A DNA stretch of 64,000 nucleotides from Calothrix membranacea FACHB-236 (GTDB lineage Bacteria > Cyanobacteriota > Cyanobacteriia > Cyanobacteriales > Nostocaceae), in assembly GCF_014696315.1 (NCBI RefSeq), contig NZ_JACJPX010000003.1:62001-126000 (forward strand), written 5' to 3'. Shown piece after piece: positions 26,067 to 34,094 of the stretch; position 1 is the first letter of the stretch, and every line of letters starts with the position of its first letter. The position numbers and the translations under genes were made by a program. A model generated the notes under the pieces. The model searched no databases. It worked only from the letters and a program-made list of their open reading frames with translations, and was not told the DNA's origin.

Positions 26067-27695
26067 ATGAATCTGATTTACTTTCTTTTACGTTCTTCAT
26101 GGGGACTAGTTGCGATCGCGATCGTTACTGGATTCCTGAGTGGTGGTAGTAGTGCGGGATTAATTGCCCTCATTAGTTCTGCGGCCAATCCTAGTACCTC
26201 TACACCCCTGACAACTATAGCTTGGGGTTTTGTTGGGTTAGCCATAGTTGCATTGCTTACCAGTATCATTTCTCAGGTGATGTTGGTTCGCCTCTCACAA
26301 AATGCCATCTTGCAATTACGGATGGGTTTAAGCCATCAAATACTGGGTTCGGAGTTAAGCCATTTAGAACATTTAGGTAATCCTAGACTATTAGCGACTC
26401 TCACAGAGGATGTGCAAGCTGTAGCTAATGCGGTGTATATAATTCCTTTCCTCTGTATTGATGTATCAATGGTTTTGGGTTGTCTGGTATATATTACTTG
26501 GCTATCTTGGGTAGTCCTTCTCTCTGTGATAGTTTTGATGTTGGTAGGTGTAGGCAGCTGCCAATGGTTGTTGAATAGAGGCGGTAAATTACTGGCTTTG
26601 GCACGTGAGGATCAAGATGTTTTGTTTAAGCATTTGGGGACTCTCACTGGGGGAGTTAAAGAACTCAAACTCAATTATCAGCGCCGACAAATATTTTTAA
26701 CAAAAAGCCTGCAAACAACAGCCGATAATTTTCGGCATCATAATGTTCAAGGACTAACGGTATTTGCTACTACTACTAGTTGGGGAAAGCTGTTATTTTT
26801 TTTTGCAATGGGTTTTTTACTCTTTGCATTACCTAAATTATTAACTATTAATCCACAAACGCTCTCTGGCTTCATCTTGACTTTTACTTATTTGATGTTG
26901 CCAATGGACAATATTATTAGCAACTTGCCCCAGATCAGCAAAGCTAATGTAGCTTTACAGAAGATAGAATCTCTAGGTTTATCCTTAGCTAGCCGTGCGG
27001 AAGTATCGACGGTACCACCTAAGTTTAAATCTTCTTGGCAGAGTCTACAAATAAAGGGAGTTAGCCATACATATTATACAGATAAAGAAGATAGTAGCTT
27101 CATTCTCGGCCCTATCGACTTAAAATTATCTCCGCAAGAATTAGTATTTATTGTTGGCGGTAATGGTAGCGGTAAATCGACTTTGGCAAAACTGATTACT
27201 GGACTCTATATCCCCGAAAATGGAGAGATTTTATTAGATGGGGAGGTAATTAACGAACAAAACAGAGAATGGTATCGCCAGCATTTTTCTGTCGTGTTTT
27301 CTGATTTCTATTTATTTGATGAGCTTTTAGGAATAGAAAATTCTGATTTGGATATTCAAGCTACAAAATACCTCAAGCAACTTCAACTAGACCATAAAGT
27401 AAAGGTAGAGAATGGCAAACTTTCTACCACATCTCTTTCTCAAGGGCAGCGTAAAAGGTTGGCTTTACTTACAGCTTTATTAGAAGATAGACCAATTTAT
27501 TTATTTGATGAGTGGGCAGCAGACCAAGACCCATTATTTAAAGAAATATTTTACACTCAGCTATTAGCTGAAATGAGAGCTAAAGGTAAAACTGTGATAG
27601 CAATTAGCCACGACGATCGCTATTTTCATTTAGCGGATCGGGTAATTAAATTAGACTACGGCAAAATTGAGTATGACCATGAGTATGGCAAATAA
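26067..27695 (+). CDS. Cyclic-peptide-type ABC exporter (SyrD/PvdE/YojI family), fused membrane and ATPase domains
   Basis: The 542-residue half-transporter has six hydrophobic segments (about 1-300) and an ATPase domain with Walker A VGGNGSGKSTL, the signature LSQGQRKRL and Walker B IYLFDEWAADQDP. The short linker and the signature match the cyclic-peptide transporter group (SyrD, PvdE, YojI), which export non-ribosomal or lasso peptides or siderophore precursors; it would work as a homodimer in the inner membrane. No peptide synthetase or precursor gene is visible nearby, so the cargo is unknown. No accessory periplasmic protein is adjacent. Confidence 0.88.
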   Translation: MNLIYFLLRSSWGLVAIAIVTGFLSGGSSAGLIALISSAANPSTSTPLTTIAWGFVGLAIVALLTSIISQVMLVRLSQNAILQLRMGLSHQILGSELSHLEHLGNPRLLATLTEDVQAVANAVYIIPFLCIDVSMVLGCLVYITWLSWVVLLSVIVLMLVGVGSCQWLLNRGGKLLALAREDQDVLFKHLGTLTGGVKELKLNYQRRQIFLTKSLQTTADNFRHHNVQGLTVFATTTSWGKLLFFFAMGFLLFALPKLLTINPQTLSGFILTFTYLMLPMDNIISNLPQISKANVALQKIESLGLSLASRAEVSTVPPKFKSSWQSLQIKGVSHTYYTDKEDSSFILGPIDLKLSPQELVFIVGGNGSGKSTLAKLITGLYIPENGEILLDGEVINEQNREWYRQHFSVVFSDFYLFDELLGIENSDLDIQATKYLKQLQLDHKVKVENGKLSTTSLSQGQRKRLALLTALLEDRPIYLFDEWAADQDPLFKEIFYTQLLAEMRAKGKTVIAISHDDRYFHLADRVIKLDYGKIEYDHEYGK

Positions 27696-27712
27696 GTGAG
27701 TGTCAGCAGAAT

Positions 27713-27773
27713 GGTGAAAGGGTAAGGGTTAAAGGTTTCTTCTTGCCCCTTTTGCCCTTAACCGACAAGTATT
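27713..27773. repeat. Dispersed GGTGAAAGGG...CGACAAGTATT repeat, copy 1
   Basis: G/A-rich GGTGAAAGGGTAAGGGTTAA is followed by its rough inverse (CCCCTTTTGCCCTTAACC) and the tail CGACAAGTATT. The same order with the same tail recurs at 40008-40082. The tail overlaps the last codons and stop of the ligase gene on the minus strand. Confidence 0.7.
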
Positions 27774-28477
27774 GCTTCCCACTCTGATGGCGAAAGGGGT
27801 TGTACAACTAACTCCATCTCAAAGCGATCGCTCGCGGCTCTCATTAAAGCTGTAATAATTGTTTCTACACTCAAATTTTGGGGTAGTTTTACCTGCGTCC
27901 AAGATTCTGCACCAAATACCTGGGCAAATAATTCCGCATCTTGGTTTAAGCGGATGGAACCATGTTGTAAAATTGCCCCAGCGCGTCGCAGTTGGGCGCT
28001 ACCAATAAGTTTACCGCCATCGCTTAGGACTAAATCTGCACCAGTAGCAGTCCCAAAACAGTTAGGGTTATGAATATAGCCTCGCCCAGCATTACCATAG
28101 TGCAATTCTACGCCGAGCGATCGCCAACCTTGAATTAAAAACTCACAAATTTTTTGGTATGCTTGCAAGCGATCGCCTGGTAATCCAGATGTAACGACAG
28201 TATAAGTTAAATCGCCTTGGTGCAATACTGCTCTGCCACCACTAGGACGGCGTACTAAGTCTAATTTTTCACCTTGCCAAATTAGATTTTCCCAGAATTG
28301 TGGATATTGGCGTTGATGATAGCCCAAAGAAATCGCGGCTGGCGACCAAGTATAAAATCGCAGCGTTGGGGGATGGTTTCCAGTCTGGTGCTGTTCTAAT
28401 AACCAGCTGTCAATTGCCATTTGTACGTTACCAGCAGCTGCTATTAAGGGAATTAGTCGCCAGATTTTAGAGTTCAA
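27758..28477 (-). CDS. Lipoate-protein ligase A-like protein
   Basis: The 239-residue protein belongs to the biotin/lipoate ligase fold: QMAIDSWLLEQ, PAAISLGYHQ, the ligand loop RRPSGGRAVLHQGDLTYTVV, and the KLIGSAQLRR motif with the conserved lysine. It likely attaches lipoate or octanoate to carrier domains of 2-oxoacid dehydrogenases or GcvH. The only fitting start is a TTG at 28477, which is in direct contact with a 21-bp tandem repeat array; upstream of it the frame runs into the array without ATG or GTG. Its C-terminus (ILVG-stop) lies in a dispersed repeat, so both ends touch repeats. Confidence 0.85.
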   Translation of the reverse strand: MNSKIWRLIPLIAAAGNVQMAIDSWLLEQHQTGNHPPTLRFYTWSPAAISLGYHQRQYPQFWENLIWQGEKLDLVRRPSGGRAVLHQGDLTYTVVTSGLPGDRLQAYQKICEFLIQGWRSLGVELHYGNAGRGYIHNPNCFGTATGADLVLSDGGKLIGSAQLRRAGAILQHGSIRLNQDAELFAQVFGAESWTQVKLPQNLSVETIITALMRAASDRFEMELVVQPLSPSEWEAILVG

Positions 28478-28481
28478 GAGT

Positions 28482-28720
28482 CGGAAGATGGTGATTGGAA
28501 GTGGGACTTTCGAGTTCAGAAGATGAAAGTTGGAGATCAGAAGGCGAACTTTCGAGTTCAGAAGATGAAAGTTGGTGATTGGAAGTGGAACTTTCGAGTT
28601 CCAAAGGTGAACGTTGAGGATTGGAAGGCGAACTTTCGAGTTCCGAAGGTGAACGTTGGAGTTCAGAACGCGAACCTTCGAGATTAGAAGTCAAACTTTC
28701 GAGATTCAAAGGCGAAAGCT
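28482..28720. repeat. 21-bp minisatellite, about 11 units
   Basis: Units of 21 bp alternate between two sub-types, for example GTTCAGAAGATGAAAGTTGG plus one base and GAACTTTCGA-containing units. Copies differ at several positions but keep exact 21-bp spacing. Because 21 is a multiple of 3 and the unit lacks stops, long frames appear (minus strand 28467-28709, SSELESSPS-type heptads) without other signs of a gene. The array ends at the TTG start of the ligase gene. Confidence 0.85.
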
Positions 28721-28781
28721 AAGAATTTTTTCTGAATTTATTGCTCCTGAAACACAGCCAATTCCCAAAATATCAAAATTG

Positions 28782-28842
28782 TAGTGGCACAGCACCGATT
28801 AAATGTTGATTTTAGCGAAAGTCTTTGGATGCTGTGCCCCTA
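28782..28842. repeat. Small inverted-repeat element (TAGTGGCACAGCACC type)
   Basis: The ends TAGTGGCACAGCA and TGCTGTGCCCCTA are inverted copies around an AT-rich 35-nt centre including TTTGGATG. A second member with the same centre motif is at 52218-52279. Likely a tiny non-autonomous element. Confidence 0.6.
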
Positions 28843-28873
28843 ATTAGCGGATAACTTCAGCTTTGGTGATGAT

Positions 28874-29353
28874 TTATGCTGCGCCGAACTTAGATTGTAA
28901 GGCTTCGTCGTTGTTATCTGCGATGGTTGCCACAATCGTAATGAGGCGGGAGACTTCGCCAGGGGATAATTCTGCTAGTGTTCTTGTGGAGATGACGACA
29001 ACTTGGTTTTCAATAATCCCGAAACGCGCTTCAAAGGTGCTGCTACAGTTTAACTCTAGTAAATATCGCATCAACTCGGGTTCATTTTTCGCAGGTAACT
29101 TCAATACTGCAGACCAAACCGTGATTGTATCCTCATCACTTGTACCACTAAGTTGCACAAAGACTTCCACACTCCCGTATTTAAACTTCCACTGATAATT
29201 ACCGTCTGGGGTGTGGTTAACCATTGCACTGTCATCTTGTTCCAAGCTATCGATGACATTTTCAATAACTTCTACATGGTTAATACTCGCCGTTTCCACA
29301 CTGAGATCCTCGACGAGTTCGTTGTTGGGTAGGGTTTCTTGGTAACTTGTCAT
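28874..29353 (-). CDS. YbjN domain protein
   Basis: The 159-residue soluble acidic protein matches the YbjN family (a sensory-transduction/chaperone-like fold): YQWKFKYGSVEVFVQLSG, ITVWSAVLKLPAKNEPELMRYLLELN, ARFGIIENQVVVIS, LSPGEVSRLI. Cyanobacterial members are common and their role is not established; the fold resembles type III secretion chaperones. It stands alone between repeats, and the divergent Rieske oxygenase begins about 230 bp away. Confidence 0.85.
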   Translation of the reverse strand: MTSYQETLPNNELVEDLSVETASINHVEVIENVIDSLEQDDSAMVNHTPDGNYQWKFKYGSVEVFVQLSGTSDEDTITVWSAVLKLPAKNEPELMRYLLELNCSSTFEARFGIIENQVVVISTRTLAELSPGEVSRLITIVATIADNNDEALQSKFGAA

Positions 29354-29584
29354 ACAGATTTTTTTCTGAATATCCTTACTAATTTATCTACACATACTTT
29401 ATAGCTTGTAAACGCAACTAGTTTTAGCTCCTAAGGTGATAGTCTGGTTTTCAGCCATGTCAGGATTTAAGGGGGAAAGGGGAAAGGGGGAAAACAAGAA
29501 CCATTCACCCTTAACCCTTACCCTTTCACCCTTCCCCAAACCTATTTCACTTTGACTGAAAACGCCTACCAAGATTACGCGCCT

Positions 29585-30637
29585 ATGTCTTCTGTGTTTG
29601 AAACTCTGCAAAGTCGTGATGTTCGTCAGTTGGGAATTAACCCCAATCACTGGTATGTAGTTGCTCGTAGTAGTGAAGTCACAAATCAGCCTGTAGGTGT
29701 GGTAATTTGGCAACAGGCGATCGCGCTTTATCGAGATAGTAACGGAAAAGTTCACGCTCTAGAAGACCGTTGTCCTCACCGCCAAGTTAAACTCAGTCAT
29801 GGGCAAGTCGTTGGTAATGACTTGGAATGTGCTTATCACGGTTGGCGTTTCGATGCATCAGGTGAATGTTCAGCAGTTCCCTACCTAGCAGAAAATCAAA
29901 AACTCCCAAATTGTAAAATTCGCCGTTACCAAGTCAAAGAACAAGACGGTTTTATTTGGTTGTTTCTGGGAAATGCAGAACCATCTTTAGAACCTCTAGG
30001 TTTACCGGAATGGGAACATCTTAATTACATTGCCACAGTTTCAGTTATTAATTGTAATGCTCATTATTCTTATTTAATTGAAAACCTGATGGATATGTAT
30101 CACGGACATTTACATCAGGATTTGCAAGCTTGGGCATCAGCAGCTTTACAAGATATCGACGAAGATGCTAATCGCGTAGATGCTCATTATACAGCCCAAA
30201 GTTACTATAAAATAGACAAAATTTGGTCAATATCTCAGCTATTTTTCCCCGCATTGCGGCGCTTACACCCTGAACCTTTAGATGTAAGTTACGTTTATCC
30301 CCATTGGGTTTCCACATTAGGAAAAGATTTTAAAATTTACTGTCTGCTTTGTCCAATCAGCGCAACACAAACAAAAGCTTATTTAATTCATTTCACATCA
30401 TTAAATGCTTTTTGGCGATTGCACAAATTACCTGTATGGTTTCGCCGCTTTGTCAAAGACAGTTTATTTGGTGCAGCGCAAAAGTTACTTGATGGTTTGG
30501 TAATTCAAGACGTGAAGATGATTGAAGAGGAACAGCAAGCTTATTTGCAAAATCCTGATAGACGAAATTATGAGTTAAATAGAGCCTTGGTAAGCGTGCA
30601 AAGGCTAATGAGAATGCAGGCGCAAAAGATAGATTAA
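29585..30637 (+). CDS. Rieske [2Fe-2S] non-heme iron oxygenase, alpha subunit type
   Basis: From ATG 29585 the protein is 350 residues. The Rieske cluster ligands are Cys63-x-His65 and Cys82-x2-His85 (EDRCPHRQVKL; ECAYHGWRFD). The catalytic domain has the mononuclear iron motif Asn167-x2-Asp170-x2-His173-x3-His177 in ENLMDMYHGHLH. This makes a mono- or dioxygenase resembling the pheophorbide a oxygenase/aromatic hydroxylase class; substrate unknown, and a separate reductase or ferredoxin must supply electrons. An upstream TTG (29552) is possible but lies next to repeat DNA. No other pathway genes adjoin. Confidence 0.88.
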   Translation: MSSVFETLQSRDVRQLGINPNHWYVVARSSEVTNQPVGVVIWQQAIALYRDSNGKVHALEDRCPHRQVKLSHGQVVGNDLECAYHGWRFDASGECSAVPYLAENQKLPNCKIRRYQVKEQDGFIWLFLGNAEPSLEPLGLPEWEHLNYIATVSVINCNAHYSYLIENLMDMYHGHLHQDLQAWASAALQDIDEDANRVDAHYTAQSYYKIDKIWSISQLFFPALRRLHPEPLDVSYVYPHWVSTLGKDFKIYCLLCPISATQTKAYLIHFTSLNAFWRLHKLPVWFRRFVKDSLFGAAQKLLDGLVIQDVKMIEEEQQAYLQNPDRRNYELNRALVSVQRLMRMQAQKID

Positions 30638-30678
30638 TTTCTCAACCGCTGACTAATGACAATGAAATCATGGAATTT

Positions 30679-30705
30679 GTAGGATGCGTTATTAACGCAT
30701 CCTAC
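30679..30705. repeat. GTAGGATGCGTTA palindrome, left copy
   Basis: Arms GTAGGATGCGTTA and TAACGCATCCTAC are perfect 13-bp complements around one T. An identical copy lies at 31062-31088, so the two frame the small gene at 30754-31050. Related forms occur at 20337 and 33462. Confidence 0.85.
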
Positions 30706-30753
30706 TAAGAATCTATATTTACTATCTTGTACTATAGAAAACTCAAAGAGAAA

Positions 30754-31050
30754 ATGCGGACAAGTGATAGCTATCAAGAATACCTGATCGAATCTCTTCA
30801 AGAACCTGAGGAGGCTGCTGCATATATTGAAGCAATATTAGAGGCTGAAAATCCTGAAAGAGAACTGCTATCATCAGCGCTGAAAGATATCATTGATGCC
30901 AGGCTAAGAATGAACAATCTTTCAGAACAAGCACAAATCACCTGGGAACAACTAAACAAGATGTTGTTAGAAAGTGGTGGCGCTGAGATTTATAATCTGT
31001 TGGCGCTACTCGATAGCTTGGGGTTGAGAATATCAGTAAATATCAAATAA
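30754..31050 (+). CDS. Orphan antitoxin-like helix-turn-helix protein (HI1420/DnaA-downstream addiction module type)
   Basis: The 98-residue protein has the pattern of probable addiction-module antidote proteins: an N-terminal YQEYLIESLQEPEEAAAYIE segment, then a helix-turn-helix core (DIIDARLRMNNLSEQAQI; WEQLNKMLLESGG) and the end LLALLDSLGLRISV. ATG 30754 is chosen because GAG lies just upstream; an upstream TTG (30727) would add nine basic residues. The partner toxin (a RelE/HigB-like protein normally encoded upstream) is missing. It is framed by two identical palindromes. Function as repressor or solitary antitoxin is inferred. Confidence 0.75.
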   Translation: MRTSDSYQEYLIESLQEPEEAAAYIEAILEAENPERELLSSALKDIIDARLRMNNLSEQAQITWEQLNKMLLESGGAEIYNLLALLDSLGLRISVNIK

Positions 31051-31061
31051 TCATAAAAGTT

Positions 31062-31088
31062 GTAGGATGCGTTATTAACGCATCCTAC
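31062..31088. repeat. GTAGGATGCGTTA palindrome, right copy
   Basis: Identical in sequence to the copy at 30679-30705 and starting 12 bp after the stop of the antitoxin-like gene, so it could also act as a stem-loop at the transcript end, though no T-run follows. Confidence 0.85.
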
Positions 31089-31129
31089 ATATATTTGGCT
31101 TTTATAAGATCAGTGGATATCAAATAATA

Positions 31130-31161
31130 ATAGCACCTACCTAACTTCAGGCAGGTGCTAT
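31130..31161. terminator. Hairpin between convergent antitoxin-like and GlsB genes
   Basis: ATAGCACCT (31130-31138) pairs perfectly with AGGTGCTAT (31153-31161); inner bases CCT/AGG can extend it. GTCTTT follows on the plus strand, a weak T-run, and AATAATATTT-like sequence on the other side. It lies between two converging genes, as expected for a shared terminator. Confidence 0.5.
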
Positions 31162-31251
31162 GTCTTTACATTTAATTTCAGGGATAAATAATATCTTCAA
31201 AAGCTCCCTGAACTTTACTAATAAAGAACTATCAATTAATATCCTAAGACT

Positions 31252-31521
31252 TTAGACAGCGCTACGGTTCAATAAGTTCCACAGGAAAACAGCGATAAGT
31301 GCGCCAATCACAGCAACAATGATACCAGTAATGCTAAGAGTCGGAGCTGTTAAGGCCAGCGTCCCCGTAGTAAAGAATATACCTAAACTACCGCCAATAA
31401 AAGCACCGATGATTCCTAGCAGTATGGTTCCGAGGATTCCGCCACCCTGATGACCTGGATAGATAGCCTTCGCGATCGCACCAGCAATTAGACCTAAAAC
31501 AATCCAAGCAATTATGTTCAT
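31252..31521 (-). CDS. GlsB/YeaQ/YmgE family stress-response membrane protein
   Basis: The 89-residue protein is three hydrophobic helices with glycine-rich turns: IIAWIVLGLIAGAIAKAI, YPGHQGGGILGTILLGIIGA, GIIVAVIGALIAVFLWNLL. This is the transglycosylase-associated/GlsB family of small stress-linked membrane proteins, whose biochemical role is not known. Complete. A minus-strand terminator-like hairpin lies 174 bp upstream of its start, suggesting a leader or a separate small RNA. Confidence 0.9.
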   Translation of the reverse strand: MNIIAWIVLGLIAGAIAKAIYPGHQGGGILGTILLGIIGAFIGGSLGIFFTTGTLALTAPTLSITGIIVAVIGALIAVFLWNLLNRSAV

Positions 31522-31694
31522 TGTTCTGACGTTGATTAAGTAACGTTTTTCTTTGACAATTACACAATATCAATTGTTATCCTCATCTTTAATCTGCCTT
31601 GGGAATCAACTATTCATCTACCTTAGGAGTAATTAAACGCCTCCTACTGCTTTTGATATATACCTTTAATTAAATAGTCAAAATTTTTAAGAAA

Positions 31695-31725
31695 AAGCTC
31701 CTAGCAGGTCTAAGACTAGGGGCTT
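31695..31725 (-). terminator. Minus-strand terminator-like hairpin upstream of the GlsB gene
   Basis: On the minus strand AAGCCCCTAG pairs with CTAGGAGCTT (one G-U), and TTTTTC follows at once, a good intrinsic terminator. No gene on the minus strand precedes it in 31726-32094, so it may end an unannotated small RNA or attenuate the GlsB leader. The rest of the 31522-32094 gap is AT-rich, with TTGACTG/TTGACCC heptamers near 31976-31991 and the leader of the DUF4336 gene. Confidence 0.55.
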
Positions 31726-32094
31726 ACAAAATTATTGCTTGGTAATAGTAGTATATGTATTTATAGGTATATCTCTCCTCTACTTTAAGAATTAAGCTTT
31801 AGTATTTCTAAAGTATTGTTAACTTTAAGAAACGCTAATATTCATGCTCATTTTTTAAAGAAAATTTTTGATAAATAAATAGGTGATTAGTAATTGGTAT
31901 ATCAGGGCACAGAAAGGGAGTTTCGTGGATGATCAGCTAGCTTTTCCGTTAGGATGAGTCCGAAAAATTACTTTTGACTGTTGACCCTTGACAAGAAAAT
32001 TTTGATTAAAGCTAGGTTATGGGTACAACAATTTGCTAAACTCCATCATCTGGAAGGCAAATAGAGCATTGGCAATTCAGGGGAGGGTCGCAAA

Positions 32095-33324
32095 GTGGCT
32101 CATGATGAACGTGCTGGAAACGCAGAACTAATTCATCCAAAGGACTTTTCGTGGTTTTTCTGGTTTACTTTGCCACTCTACCCATATGGGGAACGGCGAA
32201 CCATTCGTAAAGAAGTTATCAAAGATACAATCTGGACTTTTGACCAAATGCAGGGCATTTTCTATGTTGTGGTGCCCATTCGCATGACTGTTGTGAAGCT
32301 AGAAACAGGTGGTCTTTTGGTATATGCTCCCGTTGCACCAACTCCAGAGTGTATCCGATTAGTCAATGAGTTAGCGGCAGAACATGGTGATGTCAAGTAT
32401 ATTATTTTGCCAACTATCTCAGGATTAGAACACAAGGTTTTCGTCGGCCCCTTTGCGAGATTCTTTCCACAAGCACAGGTTTTTGTTGCTCCCAGTCAGT
32501 GGAGTTTTCCGCTAAATCTGCCACTAAGTTGGTTGGGTTTACCCCGCAAACGAACTCAAATACTTCCTGCAGACAGCAAAAAGACACCTTTTGCCGATGA
32601 GTTTGACTATGCCATACTCGGCCCCATAGATTTAGGCCCTGGTAGGTTTGCAGAAGTGGCATTTTTCCACAAGCGATCGCACAGTTTATTAGTCACAGAT
32701 GCGGTAATATCTGTTCCAGAGGAACCACCTGCGATCGTGCAATTAGACTCATATCCCTTGCTGTTCCATGCTAAAGATAATGCAGGTGACATCGTTGCAG
32801 ATAATCAAGCAAACCGCCGTAAAGGATGGCAACGGATTGCGCTATTTGCATTATATTTTCGCCCCAGCGTGTTAAATATCCCTGGATTCGGTGAAGTATT
32901 GCGCGATGCTAACAAAGCCCCAGAACGTTCTAAAAAAGCTTATTTCGGCTTATATCCTTTCAAATGGCAAGCTGATTGGCAACGTTCATTTGATGCCCTC
33001 AGAGGCGATGGACGTTTATTTGTAGCACCAATTTTACAGACTCTCATTCTCAACCGCGCACCCCAGGAAACCATTAACTGGGCTAATAAAGTAGCAAGTT
33101 GGAATTTTGAATGGATTATTCCTTGCCATTTTGATGCCCCAATTAAAGCGCAACCGCATCAATTTCGCCAAGCATTCTCATTCTTAGAAAAGCAACCGAT
33201 AAGTGCAAATTTATTGAACAGTAACACTTATCCTTTACTGCCAGATGATTTTAAAACTCTTCAAGAAATTGACGATAGTTTAAATAAATTTAGAATTGTA
33301 CCGCCGGCGAAAGATAAGGTGTAG
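32095..33324 (+). CDS. DUF4336 domain protein (metallo-beta-lactamase-like fold)
   Basis: The 409-residue protein matches the DUF4336 family of cyanobacteria, algae and plants: MTVVKLETGGLLVYAPVAPT, VKYIILPTISGLEHKVFVGP, FPQAQVFVAPSQWSFP, HKRSHSLLVTDAVISVPEEP. The fold is thought to resemble metallo-beta-lactamases, but the classical HxHxDH motif is not seen. Function unknown. The GTG start at 32095 follows the purine-rich GGGGAGGG site at about 32080-32087. It is monocistronic and followed by tandem 9-mer repeats (about 33331-33380). Confidence 0.83.
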   Translation: MAHDERAGNAELIHPKDFSWFFWFTLPLYPYGERRTIRKEVIKDTIWTFDQMQGIFYVVVPIRMTVVKLETGGLLVYAPVAPTPECIRLVNELAAEHGDVKYIILPTISGLEHKVFVGPFARFFPQAQVFVAPSQWSFPLNLPLSWLGLPRKRTQILPADSKKTPFADEFDYAILGPIDLGPGRFAEVAFFHKRSHSLLVTDAVISVPEEPPAIVQLDSYPLLFHAKDNAGDIVADNQANRRKGWQRIALFALYFRPSVLNIPGFGEVLRDANKAPERSKKAYFGLYPFKWQADWQRSFDALRGDGRLFVAPILQTLILNRAPQETINWANKVASWNFEWIIPCHFDAPIKAQPHQFRQAFSFLEKQPISANLLNSNTYPLLPDDFKTLQEIDDSLNKFRIVPPAKDKV

Positions 33325-33461
33325 GGGTGGAGATGATGGGGATGAGGGAGATGAGGGGGATGAGGGGGATGAGGGAGAAATCAAAAATATCAATTACCCA
33401 TTACCCATTACCAATAGGCTTAATTTTATTTAGAGATACTTTATAAAGTAAACCTTAAATT

Positions 33462-33494
33462 GTAGGATGCGTTAGCGATAGCGTAACGCATCGA
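33462..33494. repeat. GATGCGTTA-type inverted repeat with GCGATAGC centre
   Basis: GTAGGATGCGTTA on the left pairs with TAACGCATC on the right around a GCGATAGCG centre. It is a variant of the repeats at 20337, 30679 and 31062. Between this and the DUF4336 stop are GGGATGAGG 9-mers and ATTACCC heptamers. Confidence 0.75.
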
Positions 33495-33518
33495 CAAAGA
33501 TGGTGCGTTACTTAATAT

Positions 33519-34046
33519 TTACTTTATAAATAGCTTCTTATTAAAATCCATTTTCATAATGAAAGAAGTACCACCTACACGGTTGATGATTTCAGTTCCC
33601 TCAACTACTTGCCAGCCCAATCTTTGATATAAATGCAAAGCAGGATTTGAGCTTCTAATGCTGAGTGATATTGATGGATAATAGGCTGGTGCGATCGCTA
33701 ATAAATGATGAAGTAACTGTGTACCTATGCCATGATTTCTATATTGGGGGAGAACTGCGATCGCAAGTTCGGGAGTTTGATTATTAATATACCCATATCC
33801 CTTATTTTCCTCTGTTAGTAACCGTAACCATGCAGCCCCTACGGGTTGATAGCTGGGTAACAAGGTAGCAACATAACCCATATCGGTTTCATAATCCCAA
33901 TCTTTGACATATTTTGCTAAATCTGGATGATTCATTAAATCTTCCATTGTCAAATTGCCTTCTTCTGCTAAATGCGCCGCTTCATACAGCATCCGCCACA
34001 AAAAAGGCTCATCTTCCGGAGTAATTGGGCTAATTACGTAATCCAT
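33519..34046 (-). CDS. GNAT family N-acetyltransferase
   Basis: The 175-residue protein has the GNAT acetyl-CoA binding segment LAIAVLPQYRNHGIGTQLLHHLL (its RNHGIG loop) and the family C-terminus NPALHLYQRLGWQVVEGTEI. It transfers an acetyl group to an unknown amine. It starts 49 bp downstream of the PPOX-family gene on the same strand, so the two may be co-transcribed. A GATGCGTTA repeat lies just past its stop. Confidence 0.88.
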   Translation of the reverse strand: MDYVISPITPEDEPFLWRMLYEAAHLAEEGNLTMEDLMNHPDLAKYVKDWDYETDMGYVATLLPSYQPVGAAWLRLLTEENKGYGYINNQTPELAIAVLPQYRNHGIGTQLLHHLLAIAPAYYPSISLSIRSSNPALHLYQRLGWQVVEGTEIINRVGGTSFIMKMDFNKKLFIK

Positions 34047-34094
34047 ATTGAAATCTTTGAACGCAAAATTTCTCTATTCCCCTGTATGGCAAAC

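Noticed and set aside
28467-28709. 80-residue minus-strand frame reading SSELESSPS-type heptads
   Set aside because: It is a by-product of the 21-bp repeat lacking stop codons; no ribosome binding site, and it overlaps the ligase start.
31948-31970. Possible hammerhead ribozyme core (GGATGAGTCCGAAAA)
   Set aside because: The required CUGAUGA box is not matched and no stem II or cleavage-site helix could be built around it.
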